A DNA stretch of 64,000 nt from Verrucomicrobiaceae bacterium (GCA_027486655.1 JAIXOR010000016.1:1-64000); one strand, 5' to 3'. Shown: positions 17,096 through 26,170, counted from the stretch's first letter. Program-made: numbers and translations. The notes: generated by a model from the sequence alone, not told the origin.

Positions 17096-18340
17096 TTAGA
17101 CGATCATGCCGGCGGCGACGGTTTCGTTGGTGCCGGGATCGATGAGGATGAAGGATCCGGTGATGCGATTGCGGCGGTAGGAATCGTGGATGAGTGGGAC
17201 GGCGGTGCGCAGGGTGATGCGGCCGATGTCGTTCATCTGGAAGCTGTCCACGCCTTCGATCTTGTGGAGGGTGTTGATGTCCACGTGATACTTCACCTCC
17301 TGGATGATGGCCTTGGTTTCCTGGGTGGTGTGGCGGATGACAAGCTTGGCGCGCGGCGGCATGGCCTTGGGTGAGAACCAGCAGATCATCGCCTCGATGT
17401 CCTGGCTGACTTCCGGCACGTTGTTCGCCTTGACGAGGGTGTCTCCGCGCGAGATGTCGATCTCGTCGGTGAGGGTGATGCAGACGGACTGCGGGGCGAA
17501 CGCCTCTTCAAGATCGCCTTCCGGAGTGTGGATGCCCTTGATGATGGATTTGAAACCGGAGGGCAGCACGGTGACCTCGTCGCCGGGTTTGAAGACGCCG
17601 CCGGCCACGCGTCCGGCGTAACCGCGGAAGTCGTGCCATTCGTCGCTCATGGGACGGATGACCCACTGGACGGGGAAGCGGGCGTCCACGTGGTTTTCCT
17701 CACCGCCGACGTAAACGTGCTCGAGGTGATAGAGGAAGGTGGGCCCTTGGTACCAGGGCATGTTTTCGGACTTGTCGACGACGTTGTCGCCATTGAGCGC
17801 GGAGATCGGGATGTCCTGGATGTCCACGATGCAATCGAGGCGCGAGGCGAAGTCGCGGTAGTCGGAAACGATCTGGTTGTAGATCTCCTCGGAGTAGTCC
17901 ACGAGGTCCATTTTGTTCACCGCGAGCACGATGTGCTGGATGCGGAGCAGGTTGGCGATGAAGCTGTGGCGCTTGGTTTGCTCGATGACGCCCTTGCGCG
18001 CGTCGATGAGGATGATGGCGAGGTTGGCGGTGGAGGCGCCGGTCACCATGTTGCGGGTGTACTGGATGTGGCCGGGGGTGTCCGCGATGATGAACTTGCG
18101 CTTGGGGGTGGCGAAGTAGCGGTAGGCGACGTCGATGGTGATGCCTTGTTCGCGCTCGGCCTTGAGGCCGTCGGTCAGAAGCGCGAGGTTCACGTTTTCA
18201 TCGCCGCGTTTGCGGGACGATTCCTCCATGGCCTCGAGCTGGTCCTCGAAGATGGATTTGGAATCATAGAGAAGGCGGCCGATCAGGGTGGATTTGCCGT
18301 CATCGACGGAGCCGGCGGTGGTGAAGCGGAGAAGGTCCAT
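17096..18340 (-). CDS. cysN: sulfate adenylyltransferase subunit 1, GTPase (CysN)
   Basis: 414 residues of the EF-Tu-like GTPase that drives ATP sulfurylase. The P-loop is GSVDDGKSTLIGRLL (residues 10-24), followed by EREQGITIDVAYRYF, DTPGHIQYTRNMVTGAS and the NKMDLVDY base-recognition motif. The C-terminal beta-barrels end at LIDPGTNETVAAGMIV. It is somewhat shorter than E. coli CysN (about 475) and has no fused CysC domain, in line with a separate cysC at 19655. With CysD it makes adenosine 5'-phosphosulfate from sulfate and ATP in the cytoplasm. Confidence 0.95.
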   Translation of the reverse strand: MDLLRFTTAGSVDDGKSTLIGRLLYDSKSIFEDQLEAMEESSRKRGDENVNLALLTDGLKAEREQGITIDVAYRYFATPKRKFIIADTPGHIQYTRNMVTGASTANLAIILIDARKGVIEQTKRHSFIANLLRIQHIVLAVNKMDLVDYSEEIYNQIVSDYRDFASRLDCIVDIQDIPISALNGDNVVDKSENMPWYQGPTFLYHLEHVYVGGEENHVDARFPVQWVIRPMSDEWHDFRGYAGRVAGGVFKPGDEVTVLPSGFKSIIKGIHTPEGDLEEAFAPQSVCITLTDEIDISRGDTLVKANNVPEVSQDIEAMICWFSPKAMPPRAKLVIRHTTQETKAIIQEVKYHVDINTLHKIEGVDSFQMNDIGRITLRTAVPLIHDSYRRNRITGSFILIDPGTNETVAAGMIV

Positions 18341-18367
18341 TTGGAAAGTTTGCTAGTATTCAGTTTG

Positions 18368-18431
18368 CAGTTTTCAGAGGAAAGAATGGGAGTCGTGCCT
18401 TTTCGCGCCAATTTTCACGCACTGAAAACTG
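18368..18431. repeat. inverted repeat CAGTTTTCAG/CTGAAAACTG between cysD and cysN
   Basis: Perfect 10-bp arms at 18368-18377 and 18422-18431 with 44 bases between them. The right side goes on as GAACGCTGAAAAC, a low-complexity CTGAAAAC pattern like that at 600-640. It fills the unusually long gap (123 bp) between cysD and cysN. Function unknown; no T-run follows, so a terminator is unlikely. Confidence 0.5.
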
Positions 18432-18463
18432 AACGCTGAAAACTTCAAAACTCCCCGAAGGGG

Positions 18464-19369
18464 TCAGAAGTACCCCTCCTTCTTGCGGTCCTCCATGGCG
18501 GTTTCCGAGCGTTTGTCGTCGGCGCGTGTGCCGCGTTCGGTCTGGCGGGCGGCGGCGACCTCGGCGATGACCTCATCGAGGTCGGCGGCGCGGGATTCGA
18601 CGGCGCCGGTGCAGGTGGCGTCGCCGATGGTGCGGAAGCGGACGATGCGTTTCTCGACGGTTTCGTGTTCCTGGGGTTTGAGGAACTCGGTGACGGCGAG
18701 CAGCTGGCCGTTGCGTTCGAAGATTTCGCGTTCGTGGGAGAAGTAGATGGAGGGGAGCGGGATGTTTTCGCGTTTGATGTACATCCAGATGTCCATCTCG
18801 GTGAAGTTGGAGAGCGGGAAGACGCGGAAGTGCTCGCCGGGGTGCTTGCGGCCGTTGAAGAGGTTCCAGAGTTCGGGGCGCTGGTTTTTCGGGTCCCATT
18901 GCCCGAAGTCGTCGCGGTGGGAGAAGAAGCGTTCCTTGGCGCGTGCCTTTTCCTCATCGCGGCGGCCACCGCCGAGGCAGGCGTCGTATTGGTGTTTCTC
19001 GATGGTATCGAGCAGGGTGACGGTCTGGAGCTTGTTGCGGGAGGCGTTGGGTCCCTTTTCCTCGACGACGCGGCCGGTATCGATGGACTCCTGCACGGAT
19101 CCGACGACGAGATTGGCACGGATGAGTTCGACGAACTCGTCGCGGTAGGTCATGGTTTCGTCGAAGTTGTGACCGGTGTCGATGTGGACGAGGGGAAAGG
19201 GCATGCGCGCGGGCCAGAAGGCCTTGCGGGCGAGCCAGGCCATGACGATCGAGTCCTTGCCGCCGGAAAAGAGAAGCGCGGGGTTTTCGAATTGGGCGGC
19301 GGTTTCACGGAGCACGAAGATCGCTTCGGCCTCCAGTTGATCGAGATGGCTGAGATTGTAGTTCGGCAT
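18464..19369 (-). CDS. cysD: sulfate adenylyltransferase subunit 2 (CysD)
   Basis: 301 residues, the family's usual length (E. coli 302). The PP-motif FSGGKDSIVMAWLARKAF near residue 34 marks the ATP pyrophosphatase fold shared with PAPS reductase. GHNFDETMTYRDEFV and the RRDEEKARAKERFFSHRD stretch are typical of CysD. It joins sulfate to AMP using ATP, with GTP hydrolysis by CysN. It is the first gene of the cysD-cysN pair; an AT-rich stretch at 19470-19520 lies upstream. Confidence 0.95.
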   Translation of the reverse strand: MPNYNLSHLDQLEAEAIFVLRETAAQFENPALLFSGGKDSIVMAWLARKAFWPARMPFPLVHIDTGHNFDETMTYRDEFVELIRANLVVGSVQESIDTGRVVEEKGPNASRNKLQTVTLLDTIEKHQYDACLGGGRRDEEKARAKERFFSHRDDFGQWDPKNQRPELWNLFNGRKHPGEHFRVFPLSNFTEMDIWMYIKRENIPLPSIYFSHEREIFERNGQLLAVTEFLKPQEHETVEKRIVRFRTIGDATCTGAVESRAADLDEVIAEVAAARQTERGTRADDKRSETAMEDRKKEGYF

Positions 19370-19475
19370 GGTCAGGAAAGAGGAATGGAGTTCCGGAAGG
19401 CGCTTGGCTTGAAATGGGGAGGCGGAAAGACCGGATGGCGTGCCGCGGGGTAGGTTCCGGGCGATCCAGGGTCAA

Positions 19476-19515
19476 GTTTAATTAGTATGTGGAGTGGTTT
19501 TGTAAGGTATAGATC
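19476..19515 (-). promoter_or_regulatory. AT-rich candidate promoter region upstream of cysD
   Basis: A short AT-rich island (TTTAATTAGTATGTGG...) in otherwise GC-rich DNA, about 110-150 bases upstream of cysD. TTGACC occurs on the minus strand just inside it, but no good -10 box stands at the right distance. I therefore mark only a likely regulatory region. Confidence 0.3.
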
Positions 19516-19518
19516 GAG

Positions 19519-19652
19519 TAGGGCCCTTTCGACGAAAGAGCCGGAGGATGGGAGGAGAATGGCGGGCCGACGAGAGGACCCTTCGGGCTCTCCGAGGGCG
19601 ATGTCAGACGCGTTCCATCCGCGTGCGGTTTTGTCGAAACCGCGCTACCCGG
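19519..19652. repeat. solitary short REP unit at the 3' end of cysC
   Basis: One GGCCC-type hairpin (19522-19542, two changes), the GCCC-like middle part and one GCGGTTTTGTCGAAACCGC palindrome (19625-19643) in the same order as the RAYT-flanking arms, but one copy each and more diverged. It stops two bases before the cysC stop codon. This is a non-autonomous relative of the arms at 16089 and 16833. Confidence 0.85.
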
Positions 19653-19654
19653 GC

Positions 19655-20248
19655 TCAGGCTTGCGGGGTGATGCGGTCGCGGATGGCTTCGAGGAGTTCG
19701 AAGGCGGCGTCCTCGACAGTGGTTTTCTCGGTGTCGAGCACGAGGTCCGGGTTTTGCGGGGGCTCGAAGGATCCGTCCTTGCCGGTGAAGTGCTTGATCT
19801 CACCGCGGGCGGCCTTGGCGTAGAGGCCTTTGACGTCGCGTTGTTCGCAGGCCTCGTAGCTGGCCTTCACATAGACTTCGAACAGATCCTCACCGAGGAG
19901 TCCGCGGGCCATGTCACGGAGTTCGCCGCGCGGGGTGATGGCCGAGACGAAGGTGATGATGCCCTGGGAGACGAAGATCTTGGCGACTTCCGAGAAGCGG
20001 CGGATGTTTTCCAGGCGGTCTTCGTCCGAGAAGCCGAGGTTCGAATTGAGTCCGGTGCGCAGGTTGTCGCCATCGAGGATGGTGGTGAAGCGGCCCTGCT
20101 GGTGGAGGACGCGTTCAGCGGCGTTGGCGATGGTCGATTTGCCCGAGCCCGAGAGCCCGCAAAGCCAGACGACGATGCCGCGCTGGCCGAGGAGGCGTTC
20201 TTTGTCGGTCCGATTGAGGAAACGGTGGAATTCCGGATGGATGTTCAT
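19655..20248 (-). CDS. cysC: adenylylsulfate (APS) kinase
   Basis: 197 residues. P-loop GLSGSGKSTIANAAERVL near residue 32, then LDGDNLRTGLNSNLGFSDEDRLENIRR, the APS-binding motif, and FVSAITPRGELRDMAR and EVYVKASYEACEQRDVKGLYAKA, all conserved in CysC. It phosphorylates APS to PAPS. Being next to cysDN and inside a polysaccharide locus, it could feed sulfotransferases as well as sulfate assimilation; no sulfotransferase or PAPS reductase is in the window. Confidence 0.95.
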   Translation of the reverse strand: MNIHPEFHRFLNRTDKERLLGQRGIVVWLCGLSGSGKSTIANAAERVLHQQGRFTTILDGDNLRTGLNSNLGFSDEDRLENIRRFSEVAKIFVSQGIITFVSAITPRGELRDMARGLLGEDLFEVYVKASYEACEQRDVKGLYAKAARGEIKHFTGKDGSFEPPQNPDLVLDTEKTTVEDAAFELLEAIRDRITPQA

Positions 20249-20369
20249 GGGGATCGATGGGGCAGCGCTGGAGGCTCGGCGATGGGGAAGGGAAGCGCAA
20301 CCGTGCAGGCCTGCGCTTTCCCTGCACGCCGGATCGTGATCCCGGCGTTCCGGATTTCCAGAGTTTATC

Positions 20370-21758
20370 TCACTTTCCTTTGCCGATCACAAAGGCGTCG
20401 AAGCCGTGGGTCTTGAGGGCTTCCACCGGAAGGATGGCGCGGCCGTCGAAGACGAAGGCAGGCTTGAGCATCAGATCGTAGATGCGGGCGAGATCGAGGC
20501 TGCGGAACTCATCCCACTCGGTGAGGGTGGCCAGGCCGTGGGCGTTCTTCGCGGCGGTGTAGGGGTCCGGAGCGATCTCGACATTGAAGTTGATGATGTC
20601 CTGGGGCACGCCGACCTCCAGCAGGTCGCGGTGGATGGTTTCCTCCGGCACGCGTGGATCGTAGATGACGACGTGGGCGTTTTCCGCGACGAGATCGCGC
20701 ACGATATTGATGGCGGCGGATTCGCGGGTGTCGTTGGTGTCCTTTTTGAAGGCAAAGCCGAGGATGGCGATGCGTTTGCCGGAGACCGTATTGAAAAGGG
20801 TGCGGACGATCTTCTCGACGAAGCGGGATTTCTGCCAGTCGTTCATGGTGACCACCGAACGCCAGTAGGCGGCGGCCTCGGGGAGATTGAAGGACTCACA
20901 CAGATAGACCAGATTGAGGATGTCCTTCTGGAAACAGGAACCGCCGAAGCCGACCGAGGATTTGAGGAACTTGGGTCCGATGCGTGAGTCGGCACCGATG
21001 GCGCGTGCGACCTCGTCGACATCCGCACCGGTGGCCTCGCAGAGGGCGGAGATCGAGTTGATCGATGATATCCGCTGGGCGAGGAAGGCATTCGCGACGA
21101 GTTTGGAGAGCTCGGACGACCAGAGGTTGGTGGTGATGATCCTTTCGCGCGGGACCCAGCGTGCATAGACCGAGACGAGTGCTTCGAGGGCCTTCTGACC
21201 TTCCGCGGTTTGCTCGCCGCCGATGAGGATGCGGTCCGGGTTTTCCATGTCCGCGACGGCGGTGCCCTCGGCGAGGAATTCCGGATTGGAGAGCACCTGG
21301 AAAGTGGCGCTGCTTGCGGAGTTGGCCGACAGGATGGCCTGGATGGCGGTCGCGGTTTTGACCGGGATGGTGGATTTCTCGACGATGATCTTGTTGCCTT
21401 CCGAGACCTCGGCGATGATCCGGGCGGCGGACTCGATGTAGCGCAGGTCCGCGGCGCGACCGGCGCCGATGCCGTAGGATTTGGTGGGGGTTCCGACGCA
21501 GACGAAGATGAGGTCGGCCGCGGCGATCGCGGGTTTGATGTCGGTGGTGAAATGGAGGTTGCGGCCGCGGGCGGATTCCACGACTTCCTGCAATCCCGGT
21601 TCGTAGACCGGAAGCTGGTCCGAGTTCCACGCGTCGATGCGCGCCTGGTTGAAGTCGCACACGGTGACCTGGATATCAGGGCATTTCGCGGCGATCATGG
21701 CCATGGTGGGTCCGCCGACGTAGCCGGCACCGAGACAGCAGATGTTCTGGATTTTCAT
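20370..21758 (-). CDS. UDP-glucose 6-dehydrogenase
   Basis: 462 residues from ATG 21758 ([18 protein letters not shown], the NAD-binding glycine motif). A TTG ten codons upstream is open but has no ribosome site. The catalytic cysteine is in [19 protein letters not shown], with [16 protein letters not shown] near the C-terminus typical of the metazoan-like UGDH group. It oxidises UDP-glucose to UDP-glucuronate. The divergent gene at 27357 turns that product into UDP-xylose. Forty-two bases separate it from the upstream WecG-type gene. Confidence 0.94.
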   Translation of the reverse strand: MKIQNICCLGAGYVGGPTMAMIAAKCPDIQVTVCDFNQARIDAWNSDQLPVYEPGLQEVVESARGRNLHFTTDIKPAIAAADLIFVCVGTPTKSYGIGAGRAADLRYIESAARIIAEVSEGNKIIVEKSTIPVKTATAIQAILSANSASSATFQVLSNPEFLAEGTAVADMENPDRILIGGEQTAEGQKALEALVSVYARWVPRERIITTNLWSSELSKLVANAFLAQRISSINSISALCEATGADVDEVARAIGADSRIGPKFLKSSVGFGGSCFQKDILNLVYLCESFNLPEAAAYWRSVVTMNDWQKSRFVEKIVRTLFNTVSGKRIAILGFAFKKDTNDTRESAAINIVRDLVAENAHVVIYDPRVPEETIHRDLLEVGVPQDIINFNVEIAPDPYTAAKNAHGLATLTEWDEFRSLDLARIYDLMLKPAFVFDGRAILPVEALKTHGFDAFVIGKGK

Positions 21759-21800
21759 GCGATTGGTTGAATGAATGCGGTTTAACAAAAGGAAAGGGGA

Positions 21801-22583
21801 TCAGTCGCGCATGGCGTCGCGCAGAAGATGATAGATGAACAGCGAGTTGTAGGTGAAGTAGCGCCTGAAAAGCCGGCGGGGTTCCATCGCGAGGCGGTAG
21901 GCCCATTCCATTCCGAGCTTCTGGAAGAGCGGCGGGGATTGCCTGACTTCTCCGGCGTGGAAGGCGAAGGCGGCGCCGATGCCGAAGTAGACACCGGGTG
22001 GCAGCAGGTCCTTGTGACGGGCGATCCAGTGTTCCTGTTTGGGACATCCCATGCCCACCCAGATCAGGTTGGCTCCGGACTGCCGGATCCGTGCAACGAT
22101 GCGGTCGAACTCATCCGGCGGCCATTCGCCGAAGGGCGGGGAGTAGGTGCCGGCGATGGCGGCGCCCGGAAAACGCGTGGCGAAGGAGGATTCCAGTTTG
22201 GCGAGTGTGCTTTCCTTTCCACCTAACAGAAAGTGGCGGAAGGCGGGCTGCCCCTGAGTGGCCTTGAGCGTCTCCAGCATGAGGGTGGGGCCGTAGACCC
22301 GGTCCGTGAGCCGTTCCGCTTCGGGCAGCGATGCGTTGACCGCCCAGACCAGCGGCATGCCGTCCGGGACGATCAGGTCGAAGCGGGCCATGGTCGTTCC
22401 GAAGTCCGGATCGTGCCTGGCGAGGGCGGCCACGTGGGTATTGGCCGCCTCGACCGCGAAGGCGCGCCCGGCCTTGGCGGCTGTTTCGAGGATCCAGGCG
22501 ACCGCACCTGCGTAGGTGGTGGCCGCGACGGGAAGACCGATGATGGGAATCCGTTTCACGGAGCAAAGGCGGGAGTCGGTCAA
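21801..22583 (-). CDS. WecG/TagA/CpsF-family glycosyltransferase (GT26)
   Basis: 260 residues. Motifs FAVEAANTHVAALARHDPDF, DLIVPDGMPLVWA and VGMGCPKQEHWIARH are diagnostic of GT26 enzymes, which add a second sugar, often an N-acetylaminosugar, to undecaprenyl-diphosphate-linked GlcNAc. A C-terminal membrane-associating tail (GMEWAYRLAMEPRRLFRRYF) is present as in TagA. The TTG at 22583 overlaps the previous stop (TTGA), suggesting coupled translation; a GTG eight codons on is the alternative. It should act early in repeat-unit assembly. Confidence 0.92.
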   Translation of the reverse strand: MTDSRLCSVKRIPIIGLPVAATTYAGAVAWILETAAKAGRAFAVEAANTHVAALARHDPDFGTTMARFDLIVPDGMPLVWAVNASLPEAERLTDRVYGPTLMLETLKATQGQPAFRHFLLGGKESTLAKLESSFATRFPGAAIAGTYSPPFGEWPPDEFDRIVARIRQSGANLIWVGMGCPKQEHWIARHKDLLPPGVYFGIGAAFAFHAGEVRQSPPLFQKLGMEWAYRLAMEPRRLFRRYFTYNSLFIYHLLRDAMRD

Positions 22584-23662
22584 ACGCGGCAGAACGGCTC
22601 GATGGCGCGCAGTCTGTCGTCCACCGCGACGGCGCGATCCCTGGCCGCGGGTTCGGTGAACAGATAGAGCGCGTATCCGCCGTGGCCGCCGCCGCAGTAT
22701 TTGCGGGCGATGGCATCCGGGATTTCCGGAAGCGGAGCCATGCCTTCCTCCAGTTGGCAGGCGTGGTAAAGGTTCACGCCGTCCCCAAGGCGTTTGATAT
22801 CCGCATGCAGAGCTCCCTCGCGGGCGGTGCGGGCGCTGGCGGCGATGGCCTTGTAGTCCCGCTGGTGGTTGGCCACCCCCGGGGTGTCATGCGGGGATCC
22901 GGTCCAGAGGATGGCCATGCGGCCATTGAGGAAGTCCCCGTTGTGTTTGAAATCGAGGATCGGCTGGTGACCGGATCGCCACACGCAGAGACCGGTTTCC
23001 CGGATGACGGCGGGATCCTGCCAACCGACGCCGAGATCGATCTCGGACTCGAAGCCGTCACGCCCGTTGAGCAGCGCCCAGGCACCGCTGCCACCCAGGC
23101 CCGCCTGTTTCTCGTAGGGCCACTCGCGAAGCGAAACGAGCGGGGAAATGGCGCAGTTGACGATGAACTCACCGGGCATCGAGAAACGCGGGACATCGAG
23201 CCATCCACCGGCGAAGTCCACACGCAGCGGAGCCTCGGTGGGGGCCTGCACCCAGCGCACGATCGAGCTGGTGGAGACCGGTTCGAACTTGGGTGGCGTC
23301 TTGGGCAGGACCACGTATTGGGCCCCCACCTCGTCGCAGAGCGCGCGTTTGAGCGGGGCGTATTTGTCGTCCTCGGTGACGATCAGGAAGTCCGGGCGGA
23401 TGCGGAGGAAGTCCGCGCGGAAGTCGATGCCTTCCTCCAGGCCGTGTCCGATGACCACTTCATCGATCATCCGCATGCTTTGGAGCAGGGCGAACTTGTG
23501 TTCGTCCGGGATCGACGGTTTGCGGCGCTTGTGGATCCAGAGGACTTCCGAAGAGGCGAAGGAAACGACGAGGTAATCCCCGAGCGCCTTGGCTTCCTCG
23601 AAAAACTGGAGGTGGCCGGCGTGGAGGATGTCGTAACAGCCGGAAATGAAGACTTTTTTCAT
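22580..23662 (-). CDS. bifunctional nucleotidyltransferase / GHMP-type sugar kinase fusion
   Basis: 360 residues. Residues 1 to about 130 are a cytidylyltransferase-like domain: GCYDILHAGHLQFFEEAKALGD (HxGH motif), RRKPSIPDEHKF and PVSTSSIV, close to the HldE nucleotidyltransferase half. From about 138 a GHMP-kinase domain follows: APLRVDFAGGWLDVPRF resembles the heptose-7-phosphate kinase/fucokinase motif 1, AGLGGSGAWALLNG is the ATP-binding loop, and YCGGGHGGYALYLF is motif 3. The kinase part is short (about 220 against 300 or more residues usual). It may phosphorylate and activate one sugar of the polymer; which one is unknown. Located between gmd and the WecG-type gene. Confidence 0.8.
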   Translation of the reverse strand: MKKVFISGCYDILHAGHLQFFEEAKALGDYLVVSFASSEVLWIHKRRKPSIPDEHKFALLQSMRMIDEVVIGHGLEEGIDFRADFLRIRPDFLIVTEDDKYAPLKRALCDEVGAQYVVLPKTPPKFEPVSTSSIVRWVQAPTEAPLRVDFAGGWLDVPRFSMPGEFIVNCAISPLVSLREWPYEKQAGLGGSGAWALLNGRDGFESEIDLGVGWQDPAVIRETGLCVWRSGHQPILDFKHNGDFLNGRMAILWTGSPHDTPGVANHQRDYKAIAASARTAREGALHADIKRLGDGVNLYHACQLEEGMAPLPEIPDAIARKYCGGGHGGYALYLFTEPAARDRAVAVDDRLRAIEPFCRV

Positions 23663-23698
23663 GATGGGTGGTGTGGCGGATTGAGCTCCGCGTTGGGG

Positions 23699-24817
23699 TC
23701 ACTCTTTGGCGACGGAAACGTGGTGGCCGTGGGACTTGAGCAGGGCGTGCTGGCGTGCGGTGTCGAGATCCGAAGCGACCATCTCGGCGCACATTTCCTC
23801 GACGGTGATTTCCGGCACCCATCCGAGTTTCTCCTTGGCCTTGTCCGGATCGCCGAGGAGCGTCTCGACCTCCGCGGGGCGGAAATAGCGGGGGTCCACG
23901 CGGACGATTACATCCCCGGTTTTGACGGCAGGTGCCTTGCTGGCATCGGTGATGGCGGTGACCGTGGCGATCTCATCGACGCCCTCGCCGGTGAACTCGA
24001 CCGTGATGCCGGCCTCGGCCGCGGTCATGCGGACGAATTCCCGCACGGAGATCTGCTTGCCGGTGGCGATGACAAAGTCCTCCGGGGCTTCCTGCTGGAG
24101 CATCATCCACTGCATGCGGACGTAGTCCTTGGCGTGGCCCCAATCGCGGAGGGAGTCCATGTTGCCGAGGAAGAGGCACGACTCAAGGCCTTGGGCGATG
24201 TTGGCAATGCCGCGGGTGATCTTGCGGGTGACGAAGGTCTCGCCACGGCGCGGGGACTCGTGATTGAAGAGGATGCCGTTGCAGGCATAGATGCCGTAAG
24301 ACTCGCGGTAGTTCACCGTGATCCAGTAAGCGTAGAGCTTGGCGACGGCGTATGGCGAACGCGGATAGAACGGGGTGGTCTCCTTTTGCGGAATCTCCTG
24401 CACGAGGCCGTAGAGCTCGGAAGTGGAGGCCTGATAGAAACGGGTCTTCTTTTCCAGCCCGAGGAAGCGGATGGCCTCCAGCAGGCGCAGCGTGCCGATG
24501 GCGTCCACATCCGCCGTGTATTCCGGTGCCTCGAAGGAGACGGCGACGTGGGATTGCGCGCCCAGGTTGTAAACCTCGTCCGGTTGCACCTCGCTGAGGA
24601 TGCGGGTGAGGTTCGAGCTGTCTGTGAGGTCGCCGTAATGCAGCTTGAAACGCGAGTTTTCGACGTGGGGATCCTCGTAGATGTGATCGACGCGTGCTGT
24701 GTTGAAGAGGGAGGCGCGGCGCTTGATGCCGTGCACTTCATAGCCCTTCTCGAGAAGGAACTCGGCCAGGTAGGAGCCGTCTTGTCCGGTGATGCCGGTG
24801 ATGAGCGCTTTTTTCAT
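23699..24817 (-). CDS. gmd: GDP-mannose 4,6-dehydratase
   Basis: 372 residues from ATG 24817. NAD(P)-binding start [31 protein letters not shown], active-site [11 protein letters not shown] and [19 protein letters not shown], and [19 protein letters not shown] are the standard GMD motifs. It makes GDP-4-keto-6-deoxy-mannose, which the next gene upstream (fcl) turns into GDP-L-fucose. Length is normal. The upstream fcl stop is 41 bases away, so they are co-transcribed. Confidence 0.96.
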   Translation of the reverse strand: MKKALITGITGQDGSYLAEFLLEKGYEVHGIKRRASLFNTARVDHIYEDPHVENSRFKLHYGDLTDSSNLTRILSEVQPDEVYNLGAQSHVAVSFEAPEYTADVDAIGTLRLLEAIRFLGLEKKTRFYQASTSELYGLVQEIPQKETTPFYPRSPYAVAKLYAYWITVNYRESYGIYACNGILFNHESPRRGETFVTRKITRGIANIAQGLESCLFLGNMDSLRDWGHAKDYVRMQWMMLQQEAPEDFVIATGKQISVREFVRMTAAEAGITVEFTGEGVDEIATVTAITDASKAPAVKTGDVIVRVDPRYFRPAEVETLLGDPDKAKEKLGWVPEITVEEMCAEMVASDLDTARQHALLKSHGHHVSVAKE

Positions 24818-24858
24818 GGAGTCTGGAGGGACGTGGGTGGGGGTTCGGGTGTTGGGTT

Positions 24859-25797
24859 TCAGAGTCGGGCGGCGCCGGATTCCAGGGACGCCTTGAAGTC
24901 CTGATAGGCGGCGGCGAGTCCATCGCGGAAGGGCACGACGGGCTCCCATCCGGTGGCGCGGATCCGCGAAACGTCCATCAGCTTGCGGGGCGTGCCGTCG
25001 GGCTTGGTGGGATCGGTCAGGATGGCACCGGTGAAGCCGACGGTCTCGGCGACGAGGGTGGCGAGTTCGAGAATGGTGAGGTCCGTGCCGGTGCCGACGT
25101 TCACCCAGTCCGGCGGGTTGTCGAGGCTGAGCAGGTGGAAGCAGGCGGCGGCAAGGTCGTCGGTGTGGAGGAACTCGCGCCGCGGAGTGCCGGTGCCCCA
25201 GATGGTGACCGAGGCATCGCCGCGTTCCCTGGCTTCGTGGAAGCGGCGGATCAAGGCGGGGATCACGTGGGAGTTCTCGGCGTGATAGTTGTCGCCGGGG
25301 CCATACAGGTTGGTGGGCATGGCGCTGTGGTACATGAGGCCGTGCTGGGCGCGGTAGTGCTGGCAGAGTTTCAACCCGGCGATCTTGGCGATGGCATAGG
25401 CCTCGTTGGTGACCTCGAGTGGTGAGGTAAGCAGGCAGTCCTCGGGCATCGGCTGCGGAGCCATTTTCGGATAGATGCACGAGGATCCGAGGAAAAGGGC
25501 GCGCTGCACCCCGGCGCGGCGGCTGCCCTCGACGAGGTTGGCGGCGATCGCGAGGTTCTCGTAGATGAAGTCCGCGGGGTAGGTCGAGTTGGCGTGGATC
25601 CCGCCCACCTTGGCGGCGGCGATGACCACGATGTCGGGTTTCTCCGCGGCAAGGAAATCGAACACCGCCTGTTGGTTGCAGAGATCGAGTTCGGAGCGGG
25701 TGGCGGTGATGACGTCGTGACCGCCGCGTTTCCCGGCTTCCCGGACGAGCGCGGAACCGACCATGCCGCGATGGCCTGCGATGAAGATGCGTTTCAT
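24859..25797 (-). CDS. fcl: GDP-L-fucose synthase
   Basis: 312 residues from ATG 25797. NADP-binding motif [19 protein letters not shown], catalytic serine in [38 protein letters not shown] with the Tyr-x3-Lys pair, and [12 protein letters not shown] are typical of the 3,5-epimerase/4-reductase. It follows a 373-bp leader holding an ops-like element and is the first gene of the operon downstream of that leader. Together with Gmd it gives GDP-L-fucose as polymer precursor. Confidence 0.96.
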   Translation of the reverse strand: MKRIFIAGHRGMVGSALVREAGKRGGHDVITATRSELDLCNQQAVFDFLAAEKPDIVVIAAAKVGGIHANSTYPADFIYENLAIAANLVEGSRRAGVQRALFLGSSCIYPKMAPQPMPEDCLLTSPLEVTNEAYAIAKIAGLKLCQHYRAQHGLMYHSAMPTNLYGPGDNYHAENSHVIPALIRRFHEARERGDASVTIWGTGTPRREFLHTDDLAAACFHLLSLDNPPDWVNVGTGTDLTILELATLVAETVGFTGAILTDPTKPDGTPRKLMDVSRIRATGWEPVVPFRDGLAAAYQDFKASLESGAARL

Positions 25798-26170
25798 GAA
25801 GATGTGGGTGATTGGGGTGGGCCGAAGCGTTGGATGGGCCTGGCGGGTTCCGGGGGATCGACTTTCAAGCCAAGGTACCGGGCGCAGGCTCGCCACGACC
25901 CGCGGCGGGCCGGCCGTTACCGATGATCAGAAAGTCGTTATGGAAGTCGGCTTGCAAAACGGAGATGGGGGGAGGAACTCGTCTGCCTTGGCACGCTGCC
26001 GCCCCTGGTCGATCCCTTCCGTGGGAAGGAAAACCGTGAGGATGGAAGTTGGTGATAAGCTTCGGGTGTCCTCACCCCGGGAGTCGGGTTGCATGGACGG
26101 GGATGGTCGCGGGCTTTCAGCCGATGACAAGCATTTCGGGAGACGTGATCGCGTGGGTTCTCATTGATGC
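25798..26170 (-). other. long untranslated leader between the antiterminator gene and fcl
   Basis: 373 bases with no gene I can support on either strand. Its main feature is the ops-like block at 25988-26010. The gap is several times longer than the others within this operon, as expected for a leader acted on by an RfaH-type factor. No rho-independent terminator was seen in it. Confidence 0.6.
25988..26010 (-). promoter_or_regulatory. ops-like element, copy 1 (leader of nucleotide-sugar operon)
   Basis: The minus strand reads GGGCGGCAGCGTGCCAA. The 12-mer GGCGGCAGCGTG differs from the E. coli ops element GGCGGTAGCGTG at one base. It lies 191 bases upstream of fcl and 161 bases downstream of an RfaH/NusG-like gene. 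A 23-bp block around it recurs at 15131-15153 with two differences. In enterobacteria ops pauses RNA polymerase and recruits RfaH through the non-template strand; here that role is inferred. Confidence 0.65.

Noticed and set aside
22682..24904. Open frame of 740 codons on the plus strand
   Set aside because: Antisense to the fusion gene and gmd, both with full motif sets.
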